A stretch of DNA of 64,000 nt from Arthrobacter sp. H16F315. GTDB lineage: Bacteria > Actinomycetota > Actinomycetes > Actinomycetales > Micrococcaceae. Where the stretch lies: assembly GCF_024124825.1 (NCBI RefSeq), contig NZ_JAMXSS010000002.1, forward strand, positions 3,286,001 through 3,350,000, read 5' to 3'. A program made the position numbers and the translations under genes. The notes beneath the pieces were generated by a model. It was not told the origin of the DNA. It made no database searches and saw only the letters and a program-made list of their open reading frames with translations. This document shows, piece after piece, positions 1 to 9,541 of this stretch. Positions within the stretch are counted from its first letter, which is position 1; each line of letters starts with the position of its first letter.

Positions 1-390
1 ACGCTGCCGGCGGATCAGCTCGGTGCGGGCGCCGAGGGTGGTCGCGACAGTGCTGACGGCGGCGGATATCGCCGGCTCGCGGATTGCGAGCGTAACGTCG
101 GCACCGCCGACCCGGACGTATTCGTCCAGCGGGCCCGTGCTGATTTCCAGCGAAAGGCCCCTGGCGGCAGCCTCGACGGCCGCCCCGTCGTGCAGGTCCG
201 TGCCGTTGTCCAGGCAGAACCAGGTCAGCGCACGGTACATCGCGCCGGTGTCCAGGTAGGCCAGCCGGAGTCGGTGTGCCACCTCTTTGCTGACGCTGGA
301 CTTGCCCGACCCGGACGGCCCGTCGATGGCGACGACAAGGCTTTTTCCGGGGCGGAGGACTTCCTCGGTGTTAATGAGTTCTTGGGTCAT
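1..390 (-). CDS. cmk: Cytidylate kinase, N-terminal part (cut by window edge)
   Basis: Transfers phosphate from ATP to CMP/dCMP in pyrimidine nucleotide recycling, in the cytoplasm. The visible 130 residues begin MTQELINTEE and carry the P-loop GPSGSGKS at residues 24-31, followed by the CMP-kinase segment LDTGAMYRAL. The C-terminal half lies beyond base 1. The ATG overlaps the tyrA stop by one base (TAATG), so translation is probably coupled to tyrA. The order rluB-tyrA-cmk fits the scpAB-rluB-cmk block of actinobacteria. Identification is firm; only completeness cannot be judged. Confidence 0.95.
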   Translation of the reverse strand, partial: MTQELINTEEVLRPGKSLVVAIDGPSGSGKSSVSKEVAHRLRLAYLDTGAMYRALTWFCLDNGTDLHDGAAVEAAARGLSLEISTGPLDEYVRVGGADVTLAIREPAISAAVSTVATTLGARTELIRRQR

Positions 391-1499
391 TACTGGAGTA
401 CCCGCCATCCGCGGTCGTTGAGGGCTTCGATGAGCAGTTCGTGTTTGTTCGGCAGAACGGAGATTTCCACCATTCCCACGTTCTGTCCCGAAGAGTGGTC
501 CAGCCGGAGGTCCTCAAGGTTGACGCCGATCTCGCCGATCTCCGTCAGGAGCCGGGCGATCTGTCCGGGGGTGTCGTCGACGAGGACCGTCAGCCAGGAA
601 TATGCCTGCGGGGGTCCGCCATGCTTGCCCGGAATGCGGGACTGGCCGGCGTTGCCTTCGCTGATCAATTGGGCAAGATCGAGCCGGGCGCCGGGTGCCG
701 TCGGCTCCTCGAGCGTGCCGATGACCCGGTTGAGGTCCGCACGGACGCCGTGCAGGATCGCCACCACCTTGTCCGCGTTCGCGCCGAGAATCTGCACCCA
801 GAGGGTCGGATCACTCGCCGCGATGCGGGTCACGTCCCGCAGTCCGTTGCCGGCGAGGGACAGCGCGTGCAGGGGCGTGCCCTGCAGCCGGCTGGCGACA
901 AGCGAAGCCACTACCTGCGGCACGTGCGAGACCAGGGCAACCGCCTCGTCGTGCTCCTCGGCCCCGAATTCGGACACCACGGCGCCGAGGTCCGATGCCA
1001 GCGCACGCGCTGCCTCCAGCGCGTCGGGCTGTGTCTCCGCCGAGGGGCACAGGACCCATGGCATGGAGGTAAAAAGCTCGCCGCGGGCGGCGACGGGACC
1101 GGACTTTTCCCGGCCCGCCATCGGGTGGGTGCCCACGTAGCGGCGGAGGTCGGCTCCGCGGCCGCGGAGCTCGGACTGGATCCCGGCCTTCACGCTGGCG
1201 ATGTCCACAACTGTCGCTTCGGGGTAGTCCGTAAGGGCCCGTTCCACCACATCGGCCGTGACATCCGGCGGCGCGGCGACCACCACGAGCTGGGGCTGCG
1301 CGCCAGCCAGGCGCGCCAAGGGCAAGCCGGCACCGATGTCCACGGCGACGGCCTGGTTGGTGGGCGACGGGTCGGAGAGGAAAACGGCGACGCCGCGGCC
1401 CCTCAGCCCCAGCCCGATGCTGGTGCCCAGGAGTCCGGTGCCCACGACCACCACCGGACCGTTGACGTGGCCGCGGCCGTGGGTGCGAAAGGCGGACAT
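390..1499 (-). CDS. tyrA: Prephenate dehydrogenase with C-terminal ACT domain
   Basis: Oxidative decarboxylation of prephenate to 4-hydroxyphenylpyruvate in tyrosine synthesis, cytoplasmic. The protein has 369 residues. A Rossmann NAD(P)-binding segment, VVVVGTGLLGTSIG, lies at about residues 16-29, and the family motif GTHPMAGREKSGP at about 122. The last 70 residues form an ACT-type regulatory domain (PGQIARLLTEIGEIGVNLED), suggesting feedback control by an aromatic amino acid. It starts one base after the rluB stop and overlaps cmk, so the three are probably one transcript. A prephenate versus arogenate preference cannot be read from the sequence. Confidence 0.93.
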   Translation of the reverse strand: MSAFRTHGRGHVNGPVVVVGTGLLGTSIGLGLRGRGVAVFLSDPSPTNQAVAVDIGAGLPLARLAGAQPQLVVVAAPPDVTADVVERALTDYPEATVVDIASVKAGIQSELRGRGADLRRYVGTHPMAGREKSGPVAARGELFTSMPWVLCPSAETQPDALEAARALASDLGAVVSEFGAEEHDEAVALVSHVPQVVASLVASRLQGTPLHALSLAGNGLRDVTRIAASDPTLWVQILGANADKVVAILHGVRADLNRVIGTLEEPTAPGARLDLAQLISEGNAGQSRIPGKHGGPPQAYSWLTVLVDDTPGQIARLLTEIGEIGVNLEDLRLDHSSGQNVGMVEISVLPNKHELLIEALNDRGWRVLQ

Positions 1500-1500
1500 G

Positions 1501-2721
1501 CTAGAGCCCTACGGATGCCAGCAGGTGGCCGACTTCCTGCTTGCCGAGGTTGCGGATGCTGCCTTGGCGCTGGTCGCCCAGGCCAATCGGGCCAACCTTG
1601 ACGCGGACCAGCCGGAGCACCGGGAAACCGACGGCGTCGAAGAGGCGCCGAACGATCCGGTTTTTGCCCGAGTGCAGCACAACCTCGATCAGCACGTGGC
1701 CCGGGGTGGAGTCCACAAGCTTAAAGGAGTCAACCGACGCGATGCCGTCTTCAAGTTCGACGCCGGCTTTAAGCTCGGCGCCGATGCCCTGCGGGAACGG
1801 CCCGCGGACCTGCACAAGGTAGGTCTTGGGGACTTCGTAGGACGGGTGTGTCAGGCGGTTGGCGAGTTCGCCGTCGTTTGTCAGCAGCAACAGGCCCTCG
1901 GTAGCCACGTCGAGACGCCCGACGTGGAAGAGCCGTTCGCCATGGTGGTTGCGGACGAAGTCGCTGACGCAGGGACGGCCGTCCGGATCTTCCATCGTGG
2001 AGACAACGCCCTTGGGCTTGTTGAACACCATGTAGACCATGTTCTCGTCCAGCTGGATGCGGAGTCCGTCGACGTGGATCACCGCGGTCTTCGGGTCAAC
2101 GCGGACGCCAAGCTCGGTGACGACCTGCCCGTCGACCTCAACACGGCCTTCGGCGATCATTTCTTCGCAGACACGCCGTGAGGCGACGCCGGCCGATGCC
2201 ATAACCTTCTGGAGGCGGGTGCCGTCCTGGTCGTGCACCTCGGACTGGGGAACCTCGGCGCGGGGGCCGCGCTTGCGGGCCGGTTTGCGCACCGGACCGA
2301 GGTTCTGGCCGAAGCGTTCGCTGCCGAAAGCACGGGGGCCGGCGAACTTCGCGGCACCGGTGCGCGGCTTGGGCTTCAACGCGCCGGGGCTGCCTGGGGC
2401 CTTGCCGGACCCGGGCTTGCGCGCCGCAGCCTTGCGGGCTGCCTCCTTGCCGGACGGCGGCTTGGACTTCCAGTCTCCGGAAGCTGCCGGGCGGCTCGCC
2501 GCGGGTGTGCCGTCGGGACCTTGCAGGTCCGGATCGATGAAGGCCTCTTCGCGGGGCTTTGGTCGTTTGAAGGGGCGGTCTCCGCCGCCCTTGAAGCCGG
2601 CTCCGCCGCTGCGGCCGGATCCGCCCTGCGCGCCGCGGCCGGAGCCCTGCGCGGAATTTTGTCCGGCGCTGTTGCGTCCCGAACTGTTACGTGGTGAACC
2701 CTGGCGTCCCGCCTGTGTCAT
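1501..2721 (-). CDS. rluB: 23S rRNA pseudouridine synthase, RluB type, with long disordered N-terminus
   Basis: Converts a specific uridine of 23S rRNA to pseudouridine. The protein has 406 residues. The first roughly 160 are low-complexity, rich in Gly, Ser, Arg, Lys and Pro, as often seen in actinobacterial homologues. An S4 RNA-binding domain follows (GTRLQKVMASAGVASRRVCE), then the RsuA/RluB catalytic core with the active-site Asp in HVGRLDVATEGLLLL. The ATG at 2721 is chosen over an upstream in-frame ATG (2769) because GAAGGACGGG precedes it at good spacing. It lies downstream of scpB and upstream of tyrA in the standard order. Confidence 0.93.
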   Translation of the reverse strand: MTQAGRQGSPRNSSGRNSAGQNSAQGSGRGAQGGSGRSGGAGFKGGGDRPFKRPKPREEAFIDPDLQGPDGTPAASRPAASGDWKSKPPSGKEAARKAAARKPGSGKAPGSPGALKPKPRTGAAKFAGPRAFGSERFGQNLGPVRKPARKRGPRAEVPQSEVHDQDGTRLQKVMASAGVASRRVCEEMIAEGRVEVDGQVVTELGVRVDPKTAVIHVDGLRIQLDENMVYMVFNKPKGVVSTMEDPDGRPCVSDFVRNHHGERLFHVGRLDVATEGLLLLTNDGELANRLTHPSYEVPKTYLVQVRGPFPQGIGAELKAGVELEDGIASVDSFKLVDSTPGHVLIEVVLHSGKNRIVRRLFDAVGFPVLRLVRVKVGPIGLGDQRQGSIRNLGKQEVGHLLASVGL

Positions 2722-2831
2722 GACCCGTCCTTCGTTTATTGACCAACGGCCGCTGTCTCCCGACAACACCCGCCAGCAGGGGCAAAAACCTCTGCCCCGG
2801 TGGATACTCGTGCGCAGGAAATTGCTCCTGC

Positions 2832-3547
2832 TTACATTCTTGCTGCGTCGTAAAACTCGTCGATGCCTTCCAGCCCCGGAAGATGCGGGGAAAGTTGCGG
2901 CAGTTCCGCCACCGAGCCGATTCCCATCCGCTCCAGGAAATACGACGTCGTACGGTAGAGGATGGCCCCGGATTCGGGATCGGTTCCCGAGTCCCCGATC
3001 AGCCCCCGCTGTGTCAGCGTCCGCACAACAGAGTCAACGTTAACTCCTCGAATTGCAGAGACCCGCGCCCGGGAAACAGGCTGGCGGTAAGCGATGACGG
3101 CGAGCGTTTCGAGCGCCGCCTGCGTCAGCCTGGCTGTCTGTCCTTCCAGCACAAACCCGCCGACAATGTCGGCGAACTCTGCGCGGGAATAGATCCGCCA
3201 GCCTCCGGCGACATTCCGCAATTCAAAACCCCGGGGGTGGAAGTGAAACCGATGAAACTGGCGTCGTCCACAGCCGGGGCATTAACAGTATAACCGTTGT
3301 AGTCCCGCTGCAGCTCCGCCAGCAGTTCCTCGACGACCTCGACGCTCACGTGCAGTCCCGCGGCAAGCTCGGCCGCCGTCGCAGGCTGGTCGATGACCAT
3401 CAGGATCGCTTCGAGTGCCGCGCGGGCACCGCCGGGCATGCTGCCAAGGTCGGCACCTGCCTCGTCCGCGGTGTCCTTTTCTGCCGGTGTTTCGCCTGCT
3501 CCGGCGGATGCCTGTCCGGCTGCTTGTCCCGGTCGGGTCTGGTTCAC
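2832..3547 (-). CDS. scpB: Segregation and condensation protein B (one frame break)
   Basis: Winged-helix partner of ScpA in the SMC condensin complex, needed for chromosome compaction and segregation. The reconstructed protein has 238 residues. The N-terminal part (ARAALEAILMVIDQPATAAE) and the C-terminal part (LTQAALETLAVIAYRQPVSR, then RGVNVDSVVRTLTQRGLI) match ScpB but lie in different frames. The break is at the C4G5 run 3229-3237, where one base appears to be missing; after it the expected RGFELRNVAGGWRIYSRAEF is read. The GTG start overlaps the scpA stop (GTGA). A sequencing error is more likely than inactivation. Confidence 0.9.
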
Positions 3548-4391
3548 GGCTGCTCCTCGTATTCTTCACTCAGGTTGGTGCTGCTCCAGGCTCCGCCGTC
3601 GGCGCTCCAGCGGACCGTCAGGTCCCCAGCGGGAGCAGCTGTTCAAAAGCCACCGCTTTGTCCCGGAACAACTCCAGCAACGCCAGGAACCGGGCCACCA
3701 CCACAAGCGTTGATTCGGCGTCGGCGATCAAGGCCCGGAAGGTAAGCGGGGTGCCATGCTGCAGCCGCCGGCCCAGGAGTTCGGCCTGCTCCTTGACGCT
3801 GACGGCTGTGCCGTGGAGGTGGGCGAGGCCCACGACGGAGGGTGCGGCTTCCCTCGGCTTGAACGCGGCCTCCGCAAGGCCGGCAAACTGCTGCGGGGTG
3901 TGCCGCCAGAGGAGCTCCGGGAGCAGTGCGGCGAAATGCCCCTCAAGCGCGACCTGCCGCGGATAGCGCCCGGCCTCGAGTGCCAGGGTGGCGCCCATCA
4001 TTCCGGCCACCTGCTTGAACGCCTTGTACTGCAGGAGCCGGGCGAACAGCAGATCGCGGGCTTCCAGCAATGCAATGTCTTCCTCGTCCTCAACTTCGCC
4101 GGCCGGTAATAGCCTCGCCGCCTTCAGGTCGAGCAGCGTGGCGGCGATGACGAGGAATTCACTGGCTTCGTCAAGTGCCCACTCTTCGCCCAGGTTCTGC
4201 AGCCGCTTGATGTACTTGATGAACTCATCGGTGACGGTGGAAAGCGCCACCTCGGTAATGTCCAGCTGATGTTTGGAAATCAGCCCCAGGAGCAGATCGA
4301 AGGGGCCGGTGAAGTTGGCCAGCCGGACCTCGAACCCCGGCTTCTTCCCGGCGGGCGCGGGCTCCGCCGCCGGAACGCCTGTTTCTGCCAC
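3544..4391 (-). CDS. scpA: Segregation and condensation protein A (frame break near the C-terminus)
   Basis: Kleisin subunit that bridges SMC heads together with ScpB. The N-terminal kleisin signature FTGPFDLLLGLISKHQLDI is at about residues 27-45, and the C-terminal winged-helix region ends AFEQLLPLG. Read literally, a stop follows at once (257 residues). One extra base in the C4 run 3624-3627 restores DLTVRWSADGGAWSS and an ending EEYEEQP, giving 282 residues and a GTGA overlap with scpB. This is the usual scpA-scpB arrangement, so the break is probably an error. It lies eight bases downstream of parA. Confidence 0.92.
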
Positions 4392-4399
4392 GGTCCTGG

Positions 4400-5299
4400 C
4401 TAGGGTGCGCCGCCGCGCGAGATGAGTTCCTTGGCCAGGTTGCGGTAAGCGTCTGCGCCGATGTGGTTTCCGGCGTAGCTGGTGATGGGCTCGGCGGCGA
4501 CGGTAGCGTCCGCGAACTTGATGGACCGCTTGATAACCGTCTCGAAGACCTTGTCGCCAAAAGCCTCCACCAGGCGGGAGATCACCTCCCGGCTGTGCAG
4601 GGTGCGGGCGTCATACATGGTGGCAAGGACGCCGTCGACCTGGAGCCTGGGATTCAACCGGTCCTGGACCTTGTCGATGGTCTCCACCAACAGGGCGACG
4701 GCACGCAGGGCAAAGAACTCGCAGATCAGCGGGATGATGACCCCGTGGGCGGCCGTCAGCGCGTTAACGGTAAGCAGGCCCAGTGACGGCTGGCAGTCGA
4801 TCAGCACGATGTCGTAGTCGTCCTCAACCTTCTTCAGGGCCCGGTCCAACACCTGCTCCCGGGCCACTTCATTAACGAGCTGCACTTCTGCGGCGGAGAG
4901 GTCGATGTTGGCCGGGAGCAGGTCCAGGTTGTCGACGCCGGTCTTGTGGATAGCGTCGCGGATGTCCACCTTGCGGTCCATCAAAACGTTGTAGACCGTG
5001 AGGTCCAGTTCGTGCGGGTTGATGCCGAGGCCGGCGGACAGGGCACCCTGGGGGTCGAAATCCACCACCAGCACCCGGCGGCCGAATTCCGCGAGCGCCG
5101 CAGCAAGGTTGATGGTGGAGGTGGTTTTACCCACTCCGCCCTTCTGGTTCACCATGGCGATGACCCGTGCAGGACCGTGGGAAGACAGCGGTGCGGGCTC
5201 CGGAAAGTCGCGTTGAGGGCGCCCGGTGGGGCCCATAACGGCGTCTTCCAGATCGAGTTCGGTGCCTTCCAGAGTTGCTGAACCCTGTTCGCTGCTCAC
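4400..5299 (-). CDS. ParA-family chromosome-partitioning ATPase
   Basis: Deviant-Walker ATPase. The protein has about 299 residues. KGGVGKTT at residues 53-60 is the deviant Walker A motif, VLVVDFDPQGALSAGLG is Walker A', and IVLIDCQPSLGLLTVNAL holds the Walker B Asp. No parB follows. This is the ParA-like gene that stands beside scpAB in actinobacteria, not the origin-proximal parAB pair, so its cargo is unknown. The start is uncertain: GTG codons at 5299 and 5311 are both possible, and no strong ribosome site is visible. The first 45 residues are acidic and Pro-rich. Confidence 0.85.
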   Translation of the reverse strand: MSSEQGSATLEGTELDLEDAVMGPTGRPQRDFPEPAPLSSHGPARVIAMVNQKGGVGKTTSTINLAAALAEFGRRVLVVDFDPQGALSAGLGINPHELDLTVYNVLMDRKVDIRDAIHKTGVDNLDLLPANIDLSAAEVQLVNEVAREQVLDRALKKVEDDYDIVLIDCQPSLGLLTVNALTAAHGVIIPLICEFFALRAVALLVETIDKVQDRLNPRLQVDGVLATMYDARTLHSREVISRLVEAFGDKVFETVIKRSIKFADATVAAEPITSYAGNHIGADAYRNLAKELISRGGAP

Positions 5300-5487
5300 G
5301 TATCTATCCACACTTTCGATGACGGTGATTGTTGTGCTTGACAATGCTGCCGCTGGACTTCCAGCGCCGGTCCTGTTCCACCCAAGGTTACAGCCACCGA
5401 CACGGTATTCCGTGGACCTTGACAGCCGCCGTCTTTTGAGCCTCAACCCTCTGGTAGAAGTCGAAGGTTACCGGCGCGACGCAAAAA

Positions 5488-5520
5488 ACCGCCCGGACAC
5501 CTTGCGGCGTCCGGGCGGTT
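5488..5520 (-). terminator. Intrinsic terminator downstream of dctA
   Basis: A 12-base inverted repeat (arms 5488-5499 and 5509-5520, 9-base loop) is followed, in the minus direction, by six T residues. This is a classical Rho-independent terminator 31 bases after the dctA stop. It separates dctA from the parA promoter region. Confidence 0.85.
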
Positions 5521-5551
5521 CCAGCAGCTCACTGGCGGGTTGCGGAACGGC

Positions 5552-6907
5552 TCAGGCGTTGGCCGGAACAGGCTGGGCCGACGCAGCGGCTTCCTGCGGG
5601 GCGCCGTGTCCGGCCAGCATGGTCTGCTCGTCGAAAGGCTCGGTTCCGGAAAGGACCCGCTCAAGCTGTCCCCCGTCGATCTCCTTCACCCAGGTGCCGA
5701 TCAGCACCGTGGCGACGGCGTTGCCGGTGAAGTTGGTCAGGGCGCGGGCCTCGGACATAAAGCGGTCAATGCCCACGATCATGCCGACGCCGCCCAGCAG
5801 TTGCGGCGCATGCGCCTGGAGGCCTGCAGCCAGGGTGGCCAGGCCGGCACCGGTGACGCCGGCAGCGCCCTTGGAGGCGATGATCATAAAGACCAGCAGG
5901 GAAATCTGGGCGCCGAGGTCCAGCGGTGTGCCCATGGCGTTGGCGACGAACAGCGACGCCATCGTCAGGTAGATGGCCGTGCCGTCCAGGTTGAAGGAGT
6001 AGCCGGTCGGGACGGTGACGCCAACGACAGGCTTGGACACCCCGAGGTGTTCCATTTTGGCGATCAGGCGGGGCAGTGCGGCTTCGGAGGATGAGGTGGA
6101 GAAGATCAGCAGGTACTCGCGGCCCAGGTACCTCATCAGCCGGAAGATGTTGACGCCGGCGATTACCTGCAGCAGTCCGCCCAGGATGACGACAATGAAC
6201 AGGGCACAGGTGAGGTAGAAGGCGATCATCAACGTAGCCATACCGACGATGGCCTGGACTCCGGTGGCACCGACAACGGCGGCAATCGCACCGAACGCAC
6301 CCACCGGCGCCACCCACATGATCATGATGAGGATGCGGAAGACCAGGACCTGGCCGTGGCTGATGGCCTTGAGGATCGGGACGCCCTGCGGACCCATCCG
6401 CTGGAGGGCGAAGCCGACCAGGATCGCCGCGAAGAGAGTCGGCAGCACGGGAATGTCGGACGGGATGATGCCGAGCAGGAAGTCGACAGTGCTGTCCGTA
6501 GCGGCCTTTTTGTTGGGATCATAGGGCGCGAGCTTGAGGCCCTCTCCGGGATGGATCAGGTTGCCGACGACAAGGCCGATGGCGAGCGCAAAGGTGGACA
6601 TCACCATAAAGTAGCCCAAGGCCAGTCCGCCGACTTTGCCGACGGTGGCGGCCTTGGCGATGGAGCCAATGCCCAGCACGATCGTGCAGAAGATGATCGG
6701 CGCAATCATCATCTTGATGAGTTTGATGAACCCGTCACCCAACGGCTTCAAGGACTTGCCGACCTCGGGGAACAACAGCCCGATGACGGCGCCGAGGACG
6801 ACGGCCACAATTACCGCCATGTAAAGATAATGGGACTTGTCGAGCCTCTTGCGCTTCTTGACCGGCGTCGCGGTCAACGCCGCCGACTCTCCTCGTTGAG
6901 AGGTCAT
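5552..6907 (-). CDS. dctA: C4-dicarboxylate:cation symporter (DctA family)
   Basis: Imports C4-dicarboxylates such as succinate, fumarate and malate with protons or sodium, in the inner membrane. The 451 residues are the family's usual length. It has multiple hydrophobic segments, the serine-rich motif STSSSEAALPRLI and the substrate and cation-binding region GYSFNLDGTAIYLTMASLF. The ATG at 6907 is preceded by AAGGAG at good spacing. It is divergent from the CitA/CitB-type sensor and regulator at 7046-9450, whose likely role is to induce it. A citrate or aspartate preference cannot be excluded, since DAACS-family transporters overlap in substrate. Confidence 0.92.
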   Translation of the reverse strand: MTSQRGESAALTATPVKKRKRLDKSHYLYMAVIVAVVLGAVIGLLFPEVGKSLKPLGDGFIKLIKMMIAPIIFCTIVLGIGSIAKAATVGKVGGLALGYFMVMSTFALAIGLVVGNLIHPGEGLKLAPYDPNKKAATDSTVDFLLGIIPSDIPVLPTLFAAILVGFALQRMGPQGVPILKAISHGQVLVFRILIMIMWVAPVGAFGAIAAVVGATGVQAIVGMATLMIAFYLTCALFIVVILGGLLQVIAGVNIFRLMRYLGREYLLIFSTSSSEAALPRLIAKMEHLGVSKPVVGVTVPTGYSFNLDGTAIYLTMASLFVANAMGTPLDLGAQISLLVFMIIASKGAAGVTGAGLATLAAGLQAHAPQLLGGVGMIVGIDRFMSEARALTNFTGNAVATVLIGTWVKEIDGGQLERVLSGTEPFDEQTMLAGHGAPQEAAASAQPVPANA

Positions 6908-7045
6908 GGTGTTCTCCTTGGATAGGCTGGACGTTGGTGTGGCGCAGGCTGTGGGCCCACCGCGTCCGTTCTGCGTGTTCCACCATCATTGGGGATGCAG
7001 TGACGCGCATCACCGTTGCGTTCATATTGGTCATGGAAGGTGTTG

Positions 7046-8734
7046 ATGATCCACCGCTGGAGCATCGCCAGACGGCTGTTTGTGGCCCACTTGCTCTTTA
7101 TGCTGGCCCTGACGGCCATCGTCGGCACTGCCACCTTCGTTGACGCACGCGACCACGCCTATTACGAGGCGGGCCGGCGGATGGCCGGCGTCGCGACCGC
7201 TGTGGCGGACAACCCCTTGGTGCTGGCGGCGGCAGGGGACGCGAATCCCACCGCCCTGTTGCAGCCGTATGCCCTGAAGGTCATGGAGGATGCCCAGGCG
7301 GATTTCATCACGATCATGGCACCGGACCGCACCCGGTGGACCCACCCCCGGGCGGAAGAACTCGGGAAGCCCTACATCGGCTCCATCGATCCGGCCCTCG
7401 AGGGCCGAATCTTCACCGAAATCACTGCCGGAACCCTGGGACCGTCAGTACGCACCATCGTCCCGGTCAAGGACGCGGACGGGACCGTCCGGGCGCTGGT
7501 TGCGGCCGGTGTGACCGTCCGGACCGTGGACATCGCCGTCTCCGGCAGGCTTCCGGCGCTGCTGGCGATCGGATTGGCCCTCCTCGCTGGCGGCTCGGTG
7601 GCGTCCTGGCTGCTGGGGCGGTATCTGAGGCAGGTCACCCGCGGCTGGGGACCGGAGCAGCTCGCCCAGCTCTTCGCGTACTACGAATCGGTCCTCCACT
7701 CGGTCCGGGAAGGCGTCATCCTGATCGATCCCCAAGGCAAGGTCGTGATGTACAACGACCAGGCCGCGGAACTGCTGGGCCTCACCCGCCGGGCATCCGA
7801 CGACGAAGGCACGTCTGCCGACGGCGTGCGGCAGGAGGCGCCGTCGCTCGCTGAGCTCCCGCTGGCCCCGAGCCTCGGGGAGCTGTTCGAATCGGGCCGG
7901 ACCGCGCTGGACGAGATCCACCTGACCGGCTCGCGGGTTCTTGTGGTGAACCAGGGGCCGGCCATCGGTCCGGTTTCTGCCCGGGGACGCACCGGCCCGC
8001 CCGTCTATGGCACCGTGGCCACCATCCGCGACCGCACCGAAATCGAATCCCTCGGCAGCGAGTTGGAAACCATGCGCACACTCTCGGATGCCCTGCGGGC
8101 CCAGACGCACGAGCACGCCAACCGGCTGCATACGATTGTTTCCCTGATGGAGCTGGGGCGCGGCACCGAAGCCCTGGAATTCGCTACCCAGGACCTCGAA
8201 CTGAGCCAGCGGCTGACCGATGACGTGGTGAGCTCGATCGATGAGCCCGTGCTCGGCGCCCTCATTATGGGCAAGGCCGCCGAGGCCCATGAGCGGGGCG
8301 TCGAATTGGCCCTCACCACAGCAGGGACGGGGACGGGATCATCCGCTGCGACCGGCCTGGCCGTGCAGGACCTCGTGGCGATCCTGGGGAATCTGCTGGA
8401 CAACGCCATCGATGCGGCGGCCGAGGCGCCGGCCCCGAAACTCGTGGAGCTCACTGTGGCAGCATCAACCGGGTCCCTTGAAATCACTGTGGAGGACAGT
8501 GGGCCCGGAATCGATCCGCAGGCTGTGGAAGACATCTTCCGGCACGGCTTCAGCACCAAAACACCCGGCCCGTTCGGGCGCGGCCTTGGCCTGGCCCTGG
8601 TCCGCCAGGCCGTGCTGCGGCTCGGCGGTACCATGACGATCACCAGCCCCGCCGGGGCGCTGTTCCGCGTCACGCTGCCAGCCGCACCGGCGGCAGCGAC
8701 GCCGCCACCACTGACCACCGGAGGAAAGCCATGA
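7046..8734 (+). CDS. Sensor histidine kinase, CitA/DcuS type
   Basis: Membrane sensor for an extracytoplasmic carboxylate. The protein has 562 residues. TM1 (LFVAHLLFMLALTAIVG) is followed by an extracellular sensor domain of about 130 residues, TM2 (LPALLAIGLALLAGGSVAS), a cytoplasmic PAS domain (ESVLHSVREGVILIDPQGKV), a SpoOB-like dimerisation helix with the probable phospho-accepting His in QTHEHANRLH, and a HATPase domain (N box NLLDNAIDAA, G boxes DSGPGIDP and GRGLGLALV). The ATG at 7046 follows GGAAGG. Its end overlaps the regulator start (ATGA). Divergence from dctA suggests dicarboxylate or citrate as ligand; this is inference. Confidence 0.9.
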   Translation: MIHRWSIARRLFVAHLLFMLALTAIVGTATFVDARDHAYYEAGRRMAGVATAVADNPLVLAAAGDANPTALLQPYALKVMEDAQADFITIMAPDRTRWTHPRAEELGKPYIGSIDPALEGRIFTEITAGTLGPSVRTIVPVKDADGTVRALVAAGVTVRTVDIAVSGRLPALLAIGLALLAGGSVASWLLGRYLRQVTRGWGPEQLAQLFAYYESVLHSVREGVILIDPQGKVVMYNDQAAELLGLTRRASDDEGTSADGVRQEAPSLAELPLAPSLGELFESGRTALDEIHLTGSRVLVVNQGPAIGPVSARGRTGPPVYGTVATIRDRTEIESLGSELETMRTLSDALRAQTHEHANRLHTIVSLMELGRGTEALEFATQDLELSQRLTDDVVSSIDEPVLGALIMGKAAEAHERGVELALTTAGTGTGSSAATGLAVQDLVAILGNLLDNAIDAAAEAPAPKLVELTVAASTGSLEITVEDSGPGIDPQAVEDIFRHGFSTKTPGPFGRGLGLALVRQAVLRLGGTMTITSPAGALFRVTLPAAPAAATPPPLTTGGKP

Positions 8735-9450
8735 GCGAAATCCGTGTACTCGTCGTCGAAGACGAGCCCGTCGCGGCAGCCGCCCACGGCGCATATATCG
8801 GCCGGCTGGAGGGCTTCACGCTGGCCGGCTCGGCCCCGGACGGACAGTCCGCGCTCCGGCTCATGACGGACTTCGCGGCTGCGGGCACCCCGGTGGAGCT
8901 GGTGTTGCTGGACATGAACCTGCCGGACCTGCATGGCCTCGACATCGCGCGGCGCATGCGTGCGGCCGGGCTGTTCGCGGACATCATCGCCATCACCGCG
9001 GTGCGGGAACTGAGCATTGTCCGCAGTGCCGTCGCCACCGGTGTGGTCCAGTACCTGATCAAACCGTTCACATTTGCCACCTTCGCGGACAAGCTCACCA
9101 GCTACCGCCACTTCCGGCAGCAGCTGGCCTCCCCCGCCGAGGGACAGACCGGCCCGGGCCCGTCGCAGAGCGACGTGGACCAGGCTTTCGCAAGCCTGCG
9201 TGCCCCCTCCGACCTGCCCTTGCCCAAGGGTTTGGCCGTGTCCACCCTGGATGCGGTGCAGGATTTTATGAAGCAGCACTCCGGTGCGGTGTCCGCCAGC
9301 GAGGTAATGGACGCATTGGGTATGTCCCGCGTGACCGCGCGGCGCTACCTGGAATACCTCGCCGACGCCGGTACGGTCTCCCGTACGGCACGCTATGGCG
9401 CACCGGGCCGGCCGGAGAACGAATACCGCTGGGCCCGGCCGGGGCGCTAG
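8731..9450 (+). CDS. Response regulator, CitB/DcuR type
   Basis: Partner of the kinase immediately upstream, with a four-base overlap. The protein has 239 residues. The receiver domain has acidic residues VVEDE at 8-12, the phospho-accepting Asp61 in LVLLDMNLPD, and the conserved Lys in LIKPF. A C-terminal helix-turn-helix of the CitB class (SASEVMDALGMSRVTARRYL) follows at about residues 190-210. It probably activates the divergent dctA gene, so the shared 138-base intergenic region 6908-7045 should hold its binding site. No obvious repeat was recognised there. Confidence 0.9.
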   Translation: MSEIRVLVVEDEPVAAAAHGAYIGRLEGFTLAGSAPDGQSALRLMTDFAAAGTPVELVLLDMNLPDLHGLDIARRMRAAGLFADIIAITAVRELSIVRSAVATGVVQYLIKPFTFATFADKLTSYRHFRQQLASPAEGQTGPGPSQSDVDQAFASLRAPSDLPLPKGLAVSTLDAVQDFMKQHSGAVSASEVMDALGMSRVTARRYLEYLADAGTVSRTARYGAPGRPENEYRWARPGR

Positions 9451-9473
9451 CGGGCCCGCCCGTACCTCGACGC

Positions 9474-9536
9474 CGCCGAGTTGGCATTTCGGGGCAATGT
9501 TTCCTCGAAACACTGCCCCGAAATGCCAACTCGGCG
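9474..9536. repeat. Long perfect intergenic palindrome between convergent genes
   Basis: The arms 9474-9496 and 9514-9536 are perfect 23-base inverted complements. They are followed inward by one mismatch and a further five pairs (TGTTT/AAACA), leaving a five-base loop. The palindrome fills the gap between the ends of the convergent regulator gene and prpE. It could act as a bidirectional terminator, although no T-tract follows on either side, or it could be a dispersed intergenic palindromic element. Confidence 0.85.
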
Positions 9537-9541
9537 TCCTG

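Noticed and set aside
811..1059. Additional frames overlapping tyrA and most other genes
   Set aside because: In high-GC DNA the other frames stay open by chance; none shows a conserved motif or a ribosome site that the annotated gene does not explain.
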